DNA of 64,000 nt from an uncultured Lachnospiraceae bacterium (GTDB lineage Bacteria > Bacillota > Clostridia > Lachnospirales > Lachnospiraceae). Numbering within the stretch: position 1 is the stretch's first letter; each line of letters opens with the position of its first letter. The stretch spans positions 62,001-126,000 of the forward strand of contig ONIH01000004.1 of assembly GCA_900317825.1 (NCBI GenBank). Reading direction: 5' to 3'. Both the position numbers and the translations under genes were made by a program. The notes under the pieces were generated by a model. The model saw only the letters and a program-made list of their open reading frames with translations. It was not told the DNA's origin and searched no databases. This document shows positions 32,698 through 40,528 of this stretch, piece after piece.

Positions 32698-35575
32698 TAT
32701 CTCGTATCTGGTTTGTTTCGATGACCTCTTTCATATTTTCAGTCAGTGAAATATTCATCGAAAGCTTTGCCTTCTTTCCGGCGAACTCCGTCAGAGTATC
32801 GCGCATCAGGTAGTCCTGACCTGTCAGGGCATTGTGGTAGTGATGCGAATAGAAACCGTCTCTCGAGCACAGCGGTGTGGAGCAGTGGTCACACGGATGG
32901 TCGTAGTTATGTATCACTTCATAGCATTTTTTCCCTACGACCTTATAGCTGTCAGGAAGTCCCAAGTCCTTCATCGCTGTCCTATTCATATATAGAAGAG
33001 TATTCGTATCAGCCTCAGTTACATAGATTCGCTCGTCCATGTCATTGAGCTTCTCCAGTTCCAGTTGTATTCTGTCCGCTCCAACGAACTCTATATCCTG
33101 AATCCTGCAGCGCTCTTTCAGGACAGATATCAGCTGATCTGATGCCACATCCTCTTCCGATCTGACTATGGAGTATGAAATAGACAACTTCACAGGTATG
33201 CTTCCTACGAACCTGATCTCACTCACAGCTCTCGACAGTGCATCTACATGGTCCCGCACTTTTCCAGTGCTCTCCTTCGTCAGGATCATGAAGCTCTGCC
33301 TGTCTTGCATGGAGCAGATCATTTCATTCGTCACAAACTTATCGGAGACTGCGTCACTGACACGCCTCTCCAGCTTTATCTTTGCAGTCTCAGAGTCAGG
33401 TCTGTGTCCCGAGTCATCGTTATTCACACGTATATATGCCAGAGTATAGCCTTCTCCGGTTCGTTTATAGTTATCATGATAAAATATCAAAGAGGCCATG
33501 AACCCGCTGAAATTCATGAAACCAGTAACAGTATCAGTCATTATCGCGGGGTTCCCCTCTCCCTTAAGAGTATCTACTTCCTTAAAGTATCCGGCGAGTC
33601 CTACTATAGTGTCTCCTTTGTATATAGGGAACTTCGTAGCCGATATGATGTGGATTTTGCCGCCAGCCAGCGTGTGTCCCAGCGAATTTCTGATTATCCG
33701 GCCTTCCCTTAAGACCTCCTTCTCATCGTCCATATACGGGGCATTGTCCACATGCCATCCCATTTCCTCGTCATTTTTTCCGATTATCTCAGACGCCGAG
33801 CCTATACCGTAGAAGTCAAGAAACGCCCTGCTGACGCCTAAGAATCTCCGTTTGGTATCCTTCCAGAAGTATTTGAGCCCAGACTGCTCCATTATGCTTC
33901 TGTAGACCAGGTCTCTATCTGCATTGTAGCTGTAACCGTTCTCATCCGTAGCAGTATCGGCAGAAGCGTCTATCCTTCGGATGACATCTGCTGTATTCTC
34001 GACCTCATCGAGCGCAGCCCGCCTCTCAAGGATCAGATATTCTCCGTAACCGCCGTACCTGAGGCTCATCACGTCTATCTCATCCCATGCAAAACCACCC
34101 TCGGGCTTTTTTACCTTGAAGCAGTCACCGGTAAAACTGTTATGGGTTCTCGCAAGCGCAGCCTTTATATGTGTCGCGCTCATAAAGGTCATAAAACGCT
34201 CCCTGTCGTCACTCGCCAGTCTCTGCTCTGCCATTTGTCTGAAAGTGTTCTTTACTCTGGTATATGTGTCTCCAGTCTTTTCCCCCGTATCCTCGCTCTC
34301 CACGACCTCCAGCTTATCGTCCTTTGGCGACCAGAGGTAGATATGGTTATATATCTGGTTTGCCTCACGAAGCAGGTCATTAAAGCGCTTCATTCCTTTC
34401 TGTGACAGGTCATAGGTGATGTCATAGGCAGATACTGTAAAAAGACTGTGGCGATTTACCCGCTTTACCAGCGTCGTATATATACGATAATACCTGCCGT
34501 TATAGACAGCATTTATCATCTCTTCCTTATCGGACTTTTCCACCTTCTTTAAAAAATCAGAGAACCTGTGATAAAATCCGGTATTTTTCAGTTCGAAGAC
34601 GTCGTTTATGAACTCCTCTCCATCAGGAGCGCCCAGTGACTTCAGAACTTCACGCGAACCTTTGTTATTGAATAAGAGCTTCAGATTGCCATCTACCGAA
34701 TCGATAAGCGCCAGCGGCTTGTCAGCGAGAAAATCCACAGAGCCTGCTGCATCGTAGACCACTGCTTCATCCTCCGTCTCCGGGAAAAGTCCGAAATCCA
34801 TACAGTGCTGGACCAGCTTCTCATAAGGCATAGGAGCACCATAGTAGTACCCCTGAATTTTTTCACAGCCTATCTCCCGGAGGAAATCTACCTGCTCCCT
34901 GGTCTCAGCACCCTCTGTCAGGGTATGGATGTCGAGGCTCTTTGCCATGCGGACTATAGATGATACTATATTTCTCCCTCTCTGGTTTAAGCCACGAAGG
35001 AAAAGCATGTCTATTTTTATCTCATCGAAGCTGTAATCCTTCAGTACATTAAGTGTCGAATAGCCGCTTCCAAAATCGTCCATCCAGATGTCATACCCAT
35101 TATCATGGAACCGGGTGAACATATTCTGCAGCTTCTGAGGGTCAGAAATAAGAGTGCTCTCAGTTATCTCCACCTTGAAGAACTTTCTGTCGACTCCGTA
35201 TTTTGCTACGGCCTTTTCGATTTCTTCATATGGATCCGTCTGCGAAAAGTCGACCCTGCTCAGGTTAAAAGATACCGGTATCTGAAGTTCTCCCCTTTCT
35301 CCTATCTCTTTCAAAAGTTTTGCCACATGGTCTATGACATAGAGGTCCACCTTCTGGATCTGATCAGTTTTTTCGAGAACAGGTATGAATACTCCGGGAG
35401 AGATCATGCCATGCTCCGGATCCACCCATCTGGTCAGAGCCTCGCAGCTGGAGAGTTTTCCTGTAAGTGCCCTTACCACCGGCTGGAAGTATACCTTTAT
35501 CCAGCCCTTTTCGAGTGCTTCATCGATATGGCCTGCTATAAACCCCTCTAATTCATTGTCTTCTGTATTTCCCAT
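32681..35575 (-). CDS. EAL-domain c-di-GMP phosphodiesterase with degenerate GGDEF and PAS-like domains
   Basis: A 964-residue cytosolic signalling protein. The EAL domain (about 15-255) keeps the catalytic signature: EALTRW, NLSRVDF, EITES, DDFGSGYS, IKIDMLF, LTEGAE, and the terminal QGYYYGAP. So it should hydrolyse c-di-GMP. PAS-like segments (about 290-420 and 545-660) follow, then a GGDEF-like domain (about 665-800) in which the GGDEF motif is replaced by DRQSF, so it is inactive as a cyclase. A last PAS-like domain with CDHCSTPLCSRDG follows, and the frame ends in QIRDRRKAR, which is out-of-frame translation of a GGDEF remnant. It is last in the long rqcP-ftsH-yhaN gene train. Confidence 0.87.
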   Translation of the reverse strand: MGNTEDNELEGFIAGHIDEALEKGWIKVYFQPVVRALTGKLSSCEALTRWVDPEHGMISPGVFIPVLEKTDQIQKVDLYVIDHVAKLLKEIGERGELQIPVSFNLSRVDFSQTDPYEEIEKAVAKYGVDRKFFKVEITESTLISDPQKLQNMFTRFHDNGYDIWMDDFGSGYSTLNVLKDYSFDEIKIDMLFLRGLNQRGRNIVSSIVRMAKSLDIHTLTEGAETREQVDFLREIGCEKIQGYYYGAPMPYEKLVQHCMDFGLFPETEDEAVVYDAAGSVDFLADKPLALIDSVDGNLKLLFNNKGSREVLKSLGAPDGEEFINDVFELKNTGFYHRFSDFLKKVEKSDKEEMINAVYNGRYYRIYTTLVKRVNRHSLFTVSAYDITYDLSQKGMKRFNDLLREANQIYNHIYLWSPKDDKLEVVESEDTGEKTGDTYTRVKNTFRQMAEQRLASDDRERFMTFMSATHIKAALARTHNSFTGDCFKVKKPEGGFAWDEIDVMSLRYGGYGEYLILERRAALDEVENTADVIRRIDASADTATDENGYSYNADRDLVYRSIMEQSGLKYFWKDTKRRFLGVSRAFLDFYGIGSASEIIGKNDEEMGWHVDNAPYMDDEKEVLREGRIIRNSLGHTLAGGKIHIISATKFPIYKGDTIVGLAGYFKEVDTLKGEGNPAIMTDTVTGFMNFSGFMASLIFYHDNYKRTGEGYTLAYIRVNNDDSGHRPDSETAKIKLERRVSDAVSDKFVTNEMICSMQDRQSFMILTKESTGKVRDHVDALSRAVSEIRFVGSIPVKLSISYSIVRSEEDVASDQLISVLKERCRIQDIEFVGADRIQLELEKLNDMDERIYVTEADTNTLLYMNRTAMKDLGLPDSYKVVGKKCYEVIHNYDHPCDHCSTPLCSRDGFYSHHYHNALTGQDYLMRDTLTEFAGKKAKLSMNISLTENMKEVIETNQIRDRRKAR

Positions 35576-35593
35576 AATAAAACCCTTGCCTTC

Positions 35594-36730
35594 TTACCAG
35601 GTGTTTGTTTTCTTTTCTACATCGAGGATAGCATCCTTAAGTGCCGAGCCTCCGCTCTTTGCCAGATCCTTCAGTATCGAAAGAAAAGTGGCTCTGTCGT
35701 CTGCCGGCAGTTTTCTTAAAGCATTCATCATCGCTATCGACGTCTTTATCTTATTCTTCCCAAGCTCACTGGCCTTCGTGACCCCTGCCTCTTTGAACAG
35801 GTCAAAAAGGATATTTATGAAGACCTTGCGCTTCTCCGGCGACTCATTTGATACCCACCGCCCGAGTGCGTCATTTAATACTACACTCTGGGTACTGTAA
35901 CTGTCAGCTAAGACCATGTGATTTCTCATAACCTGCCAGCTGAACGGATCGTGCTGATAGGCTCCGCTTCCGTCACTTTTTACGATGACAGGCTCTGCGT
36001 CGTCTGCCATCAGTCCTCCTATAAAAGAGAACTCCGGAGTGTACTTTATCATTTTTTCTCTGATGTCCTGGTATTCCTTCGTATTTATGACTTCCTGGAC
36101 AAAGCCCGGGCCATCGTTCGAATACACTTTATCTATCCTCTCCCTGACTGCCTTCCTGCAGAAGGCTGCCGCGAATACAGCGAAGTTCCCGCCCTTCGAA
36201 TGTCCTCCGACATAGAGCTTCAGGTTCTCCGGCAGACAGTTTAAAGTTCTGTCGAGATAGTCGACTGCGACCTTCTGTCCGACAGTCATGTCCTTATACG
36301 CGAACTGAAAATCCTCTTTCCAGCCTATCAGTGTATCATCTGTTCCCCGGTAAGCCACATACACCGAACCGTCTCCCGGCAGAATGGTTATAGCCGAAAC
36401 CTGAAGCGTCACATCCTCACTTACTGAATTGATGTAATGCAGCATCTTCAGATGTTTGTATCTACGGCTTCCGGACATTTTTTCAAGGATAAAAGGAGCG
36501 TCCGAGACAAAAGCTTCTCTCGACTTCACTTCTGCGTGCGTGTGCTTTCTCCAATATCTGGCATTCACCTCGCACACAGAAAGCAGCCTGTCCTTTTCGA
36601 GGCCTGGCACGACTCCATCGAAGTCTATATATGCCATTGTCGAAAAGACGAGATTATCCACTTCATTATATGGATCGACCGAGAAGGGGATGTCCGCCCT
36701 CCAGTCCAGGTAATCCATGATATTCGCCAT
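35594..36730 (-). CDS. DUF2974 (Mbeg1-like) alpha/beta-hydrolase, lipase-like
   Basis: A 378-residue cytosolic protein. The nucleophile elbow GGHSKGG (about residues 172-178) gives a Ser in a GxSxG setting, preceded by VAYRGTDDTLIGWKEDF, the lipase class 3-like oxyanion region. This matches the DUF2974/Mbeg1-like family common in Firmicutes, whose substrate is unknown. Asp in SNDGPGF and His in AYQHDPFSW are possible triad members. GGGAGG precedes the ATG by four bases. It lies 22 bp after the yhaN-like gene and 18 bp before the EAL gene, inside the same run of minus-strand genes. Confidence 0.83.
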   Translation of the reverse strand: MANIMDYLDWRADIPFSVDPYNEVDNLVFSTMAYIDFDGVVPGLEKDRLLSVCEVNARYWRKHTHAEVKSREAFVSDAPFILEKMSGSRRYKHLKMLHYINSVSEDVTLQVSAITILPGDGSVYVAYRGTDDTLIGWKEDFQFAYKDMTVGQKVAVDYLDRTLNCLPENLKLYVGGHSKGGNFAVFAAAFCRKAVRERIDKVYSNDGPGFVQEVINTKEYQDIREKMIKYTPEFSFIGGLMADDAEPVIVKSDGSGAYQHDPFSWQVMRNHMVLADSYSTQSVVLNDALGRWVSNESPEKRKVFINILFDLFKEAGVTKASELGKNKIKTSIAMMNALRKLPADDRATFLSILKDLAKSGGSALKDAILDVEKKTNTW

Positions 36731-36752
36731 AGTGCCTCCCTTTTGTCCCTGT

Positions 36753-39437
36753 CTATTTCATCGACCGGCTGCTGTGACAGGTGAAGTAGATCACCTGGTA
36801 TTTCTGGGAAAGTGTGTCCATCATCTTACGGGCGTCGGATATTTTTTCCGCATCAAAATTCACGAACGGATCATCGAGGATTATCATCGGCTGCTCCCTT
36901 CTGAACAGCACATCGATAAGCGCGGCTCTCGAACAGAACGAAGCCAGATCCTGATAGCCTGTCGACAGATAGTCGATCGACCTGGTCTTTCCGCCGCCGC
37001 TCTTTCCGGTCACCGAAACCGCCAGATTCATGTCCAGCTCAAAATCATCGGTAAGTATAGCCTCATCCGTATCCGGGTAAATGCTCTTCAGATAGTAGTT
37101 AAGCCTTTCCCTGAGCGGCCCCATGTAGACCTTCAGGAAATTTTCTTTTGCGAGGCTTAAGTACTTTTTAGTGTCTTCTAAGAGCTTTACCTTCTTGTCA
37201 TAGTCTGCTTTTCTGGCGCCGAGTTCCTTCAGATCCTCTCTCGCTTCTTCACATTCTAACAGCTCAGCCGACCTGGAATCAAGCTCTTTTGCATCATTTG
37301 CTATGTACTGCTTCTGCTTTGAGATTTCCTCATCCAGTTGCTTCTGCTCGTACTGCAGATCCTGAAGAGTCTTGCCGTTGCTCTCTATGTCCTCTACATG
37401 CAGCGACTTCAGATCCTTTTTAAGCTCATCGACCTGACTCTGCGTCTGCGTGTAGAGAAGCGCATTCGCCCTGATCTCCCTGATGCAGGCGGCCAGATCC
37501 GCTATGTCGTTCTTCAGTGGAAAGCCCTTGAGCACTGACAGGATACCGCTAGTCTTTCCGTTTATCCCGGCGACCATTCTCTGGTATTCCTGCTCGTTCT
37601 TTTCGAACTCCTCGTATTCGTTGTACTTCTCTTCTATCTGCTTTAGCAGGTCGTCTACATTCGCATCCTCGTAGAGATTCACTCCGAAAATCTTCGCGTA
37701 TCTGTCGAGTGAAGTGTAGAGTGCGAGCTGAAGTGAGGACAGGTCTTCCATCATTCCGGAAGTATCTTCATTATACTTCTTTTCTTCCTCGGAGAGTGTA
37801 TCAAAACGATCTTTTTTTCGATGGATCTCGAGGATCGCTTGCTGCCTGTCTTCTGTCTCCACCGGATACTTCTTTATGAAGGAGCTGACAGAATCGTCGA
37901 GAGTGTTATACTCGTCTCTTAATTTCCAGAGATCCTTTTCCGACTCTATCATCTCGCCTTCCGCCGAAGCCATATCCTTTTTCTTCTTCCGGCTCCGGTG
38001 GATGATCTGCGTCACGAAGAGCACAAAGAAAGCAATGCTGCCCGTAAAGCTGCCAAATCCGATGATCTGTGCCAGCGGTCCGTCACCTACGAATCCTAAG
38101 AATACAAATCCGGCGACCAGGAACACAGCGGCGATGAGTCCGACGATGATCGTTCCGGACATGCCTTCTTCTATCTGGGTCAGCTGTCTGCTGCTCCTGA
38201 CTGCGTCCTTGTGCTTCCGGTAAGTGTCGTTTAAGCCCTTCATCCTTCCGGACAGCTCGTTCAGCCTGCTTATGTCCGCCAGCTCCTGCTGCATCTGGTC
38301 ATCGGAAGGTTCACCCTCTTTAAAAAATTCTCTGAGTCCGGCAAGCTGCGCCCTCTCGTCTTCCGACATCTGCACATGCTCGCCCTTCATTCTTATCGAC
38401 TTGATGTCGGCGGCCTTTTTCTTCCAGTCGTCGATATCAGCTCTCTCTATCGTATTATCTGAAAACAGCTTCTTTAAAAAATCCTGTTCATCGGTGTCGG
38501 GGATTTTTTCACGGAGAAGGTCCCTGCGGCTCTTCGCAAGCTCAAGGTCACGCTCTCTGTTCTCTAAGTCATCTATCTCTTCATCGCTCGGCAGTCCGCC
38601 CGCGAAAAAATCATCGAGACCTTTAAGAGTTTCCTCCTGCCTGTTCAGTGAATCCTGCTTTGCCTGGTAGGCTCCTACCGATTTCTCGCTTCTCGCTATA
38701 GAGGTCAATGAATCCGCCAGCTGACTTTTTCTGAACTCGAGCTTTCGGAGTTCTGCCCTCTTCTCCAGAAGCATCTGCGACTTCGCGTCATAGGCTTTCT
38801 GAAGGGTAGCTATCTGGTCTGACTTTTCCTTCTGGCTCTTTATCTCGTCGGATATTACTTTTATTTTTCCGGGATTGATCTTGCTCGTGGCAGTGTAGAC
38901 TTTTCTCGCCTCATCTATGGCTTTGACTGCAGCATCGAACTGGTTCATATCATCCTGGACCGCGCCAAGTCCTCCGAGCTTTGCGTTGAGCCTGCTCGTG
39001 ATCTCGGTCTCCAGTGAGCCCTGAGGCACAAATATACTCTTTTCGAAGGACTCCCTGTCTACCTCGAAGATCTCCTCGCCTATATTCTCAGAAAAATCCT
39101 CAGTCGGCAGATTAGTCTGCGTATCGTATATCGCAAACTCGTCTTCCTTGTCACTGTGGCCGAAGCGCCTCTCGATACGGTATTTTTTCTCGCCCATAGA
39201 AAAGTCGAGAGTACCGCCATAGGCTGCCGTTCCCCACGGTCTGTAGTGCTCCCTTTCGGTCAGTCCCGACCTTCTCGGAGCGTATTCCATCCCATAGAAC
39301 ATCGCCTTTATGAATACCGCAAAAGTGGTCTTTCCCCAGCCGTTATCCTCGAGAACCTCGTTTAGTCCCGGACCGAAGGTAAAGGTCTGGTCTATGAGTC
39401 TGCCAAATCCGGCTATGTAGCATTTCTCAAGTATCAT
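36753..39437 (-). CDS. yhaN: SMC/SbcC-like ATPase of the YhaN type, with internal membrane hairpin
   Basis: An 894-residue AAA/SMC-type protein. It has an N-terminal Walker A DNGWGKTT (31-38), Q-loop region IFVPQGS near 143, long coiled coils (about 165-420 and 500-800), and a C-terminal signature/Walker B half (STGYQDLASFCSRAALID and MIILDDPFVNFD). Between the coils at about 420-480 are two hydrophobic segments (GTIIVGLIAAVFLVAGFVFL and GSIAFFVLFVTQII), the layout of B. subtilis YhaN. It probably works with the adjacent nuclease-like YhaO (four-base ATGA overlap) as an SbcCD-like membrane-linked DNA-processing complex. That function is inferred from the family. Confidence 0.85.
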   Translation of the reverse strand: MILEKCYIAGFGRLIDQTFTFGPGLNEVLEDNGWGKTTFAVFIKAMFYGMEYAPRRSGLTEREHYRPWGTAAYGGTLDFSMGEKKYRIERRFGHSDKEDEFAIYDTQTNLPTEDFSENIGEEIFEVDRESFEKSIFVPQGSLETEITSRLNAKLGGLGAVQDDMNQFDAAVKAIDEARKVYTATSKINPGKIKVISDEIKSQKEKSDQIATLQKAYDAKSQMLLEKRAELRKLEFRKSQLADSLTSIARSEKSVGAYQAKQDSLNRQEETLKGLDDFFAGGLPSDEEIDDLENRERDLELAKSRRDLLREKIPDTDEQDFLKKLFSDNTIERADIDDWKKKAADIKSIRMKGEHVQMSEDERAQLAGLREFFKEGEPSDDQMQQELADISRLNELSGRMKGLNDTYRKHKDAVRSSRQLTQIEEGMSGTIIVGLIAAVFLVAGFVFLGFVGDGPLAQIIGFGSFTGSIAFFVLFVTQIIHRSRKKKKDMASAEGEMIESEKDLWKLRDEYNTLDDSVSSFIKKYPVETEDRQQAILEIHRKKDRFDTLSEEEKKYNEDTSGMMEDLSSLQLALYTSLDRYAKIFGVNLYEDANVDDLLKQIEEKYNEYEEFEKNEQEYQRMVAGINGKTSGILSVLKGFPLKNDIADLAACIREIRANALLYTQTQSQVDELKKDLKSLHVEDIESNGKTLQDLQYEQKQLDEEISKQKQYIANDAKELDSRSAELLECEEAREDLKELGARKADYDKKVKLLEDTKKYLSLAKENFLKVYMGPLRERLNYYLKSIYPDTDEAILTDDFELDMNLAVSVTGKSGGGKTRSIDYLSTGYQDLASFCSRAALIDVLFRREQPMIILDDPFVNFDAEKISDARKMMDTLSQKYQVIYFTCHSSRSMK

Positions 39438-40528
39438 TCGATCAGACTTCCCTCCATGATAGCGCGGATCCCGGTCTCGATGATCTTCGCCTTCTCTTCC
39501 TCGTCCATATCCAGACCCTGCACTGTGCGCACGAAAGTACCCTTTAGTGACCTGTCATGCGCAAAGGTCTCGTAGTTTATCTTCGTCTTTGTATCGTCTC
39601 TGACCTCGTAGTAGAAAAATCCCCTGTCGGTCTTATCCCTTATCCAGTCACAGTCCAGCTCCAGGTCCATATTTTTACGGCCTGTCAGAACTACGCACAC
39701 CAGGTCTTTTTCCGGTGCATGACTTAAAGGGTCTTTAACTTTTGTAATGATACTGTCCAGGTCGTCTTCTGGCTCTACTTCGACTTTTATCTCGTGGAGT
39801 TCTCTCCTCGCCAGCGAGATGAACTGGTGTCCGTGGACTCCGTCTTTATCTATGTCAAGGATCACGAATCCCTTTTTCCCACACTCGTCGAAACCTCTCC
39901 CTTCAAGGCATCCCGGATAGCAGAGGATTCCTCTCTCGTCGAGCCTCTCCCATCTGTAGCTGTGCAGATGGCCGAGAGCCAGGTAGTCAATATATCTGCC
40001 GCGCATTTTTGGCAGGTCGATAATGTATGAATTATCGTGTGTCGGGTACTCACTGTCCATGCCATGAAGCATTACGATATTCACCTTCGACTGATCCAGG
40101 ACGAGCTCGCTCATGACATCTGTCGTCGACTTCGCGTCGAGCTCACGTCCGGTGATCACTATATTCTGATCGGGGATCTGATATGAGCTCCACTTCTCCT
40201 TCGTGAACAGGTGCAGGTTCTTCGGGATCTCTTCCATCTCATCGAGGAAATCAGTGATATCGTGGTTTCCCCTCAGATAGTAAAAATCCATGTCCGTATG
40301 GCTGATGATCTCCTGCTTTACCTTATCCTTTACGGACTTTCTGATATGCCTCTTGTCAAAAAGGTCACCTGCGATAAGCACTGCCTTCACTTCATGCTCG
40401 GCTGCGTAGTCGAGACTGTCGTGAAAGGTAAGAAGCATTTCCTCACGTCTCTTGGCAGCCTGCTCAGGAGTAAGCCTGCTCTCCATTTTTGAATCCAGAT
40501 GAATATCTGCACAGTGCATTATCTTCAT
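39434..40528 (-). CDS. yhaO: Metallophosphoesterase of the SbcD/Mre11/YhaO type
   Basis: A 364-residue nuclease-like protein. It shows the five Mre11 metal motifs: CADIHLDS (5-12), GDLFDKRHI near 55, YLRGNHDITD near 83, MLHGMD near 158, and YLALGHLHSY near 182. Residues from about 240 form the capping domain. It pairs with the downstream SMC-like ATPase through a four-base overlap and with the upstream GTPase-NYN gene through another four-base overlap. By family it should cut DNA ends or hairpins in an ATP-controlled complex with YhaN. The alternative name SbcD is possible, but the membrane hairpin in the partner favours YhaO/YhaN. Confidence 0.87.
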   Translation of the reverse strand: MKIMHCADIHLDSKMESRLTPEQAAKRREEMLLTFHDSLDYAAEHEVKAVLIAGDLFDKRHIRKSVKDKVKQEIISHTDMDFYYLRGNHDITDFLDEMEEIPKNLHLFTKEKWSSYQIPDQNIVITGRELDAKSTTDVMSELVLDQSKVNIVMLHGMDSEYPTHDNSYIIDLPKMRGRYIDYLALGHLHSYRWERLDERGILCYPGCLEGRGFDECGKKGFVILDIDKDGVHGHQFISLARRELHEIKVEVEPEDDLDSIITKVKDPLSHAPEKDLVCVVLTGRKNMDLELDCDWIRDKTDRGFFYYEVRDDTKTKINYETFAHDRSLKGTFVRTVQGLDMDEEEKAKIIETGIRAIMEGSLIE

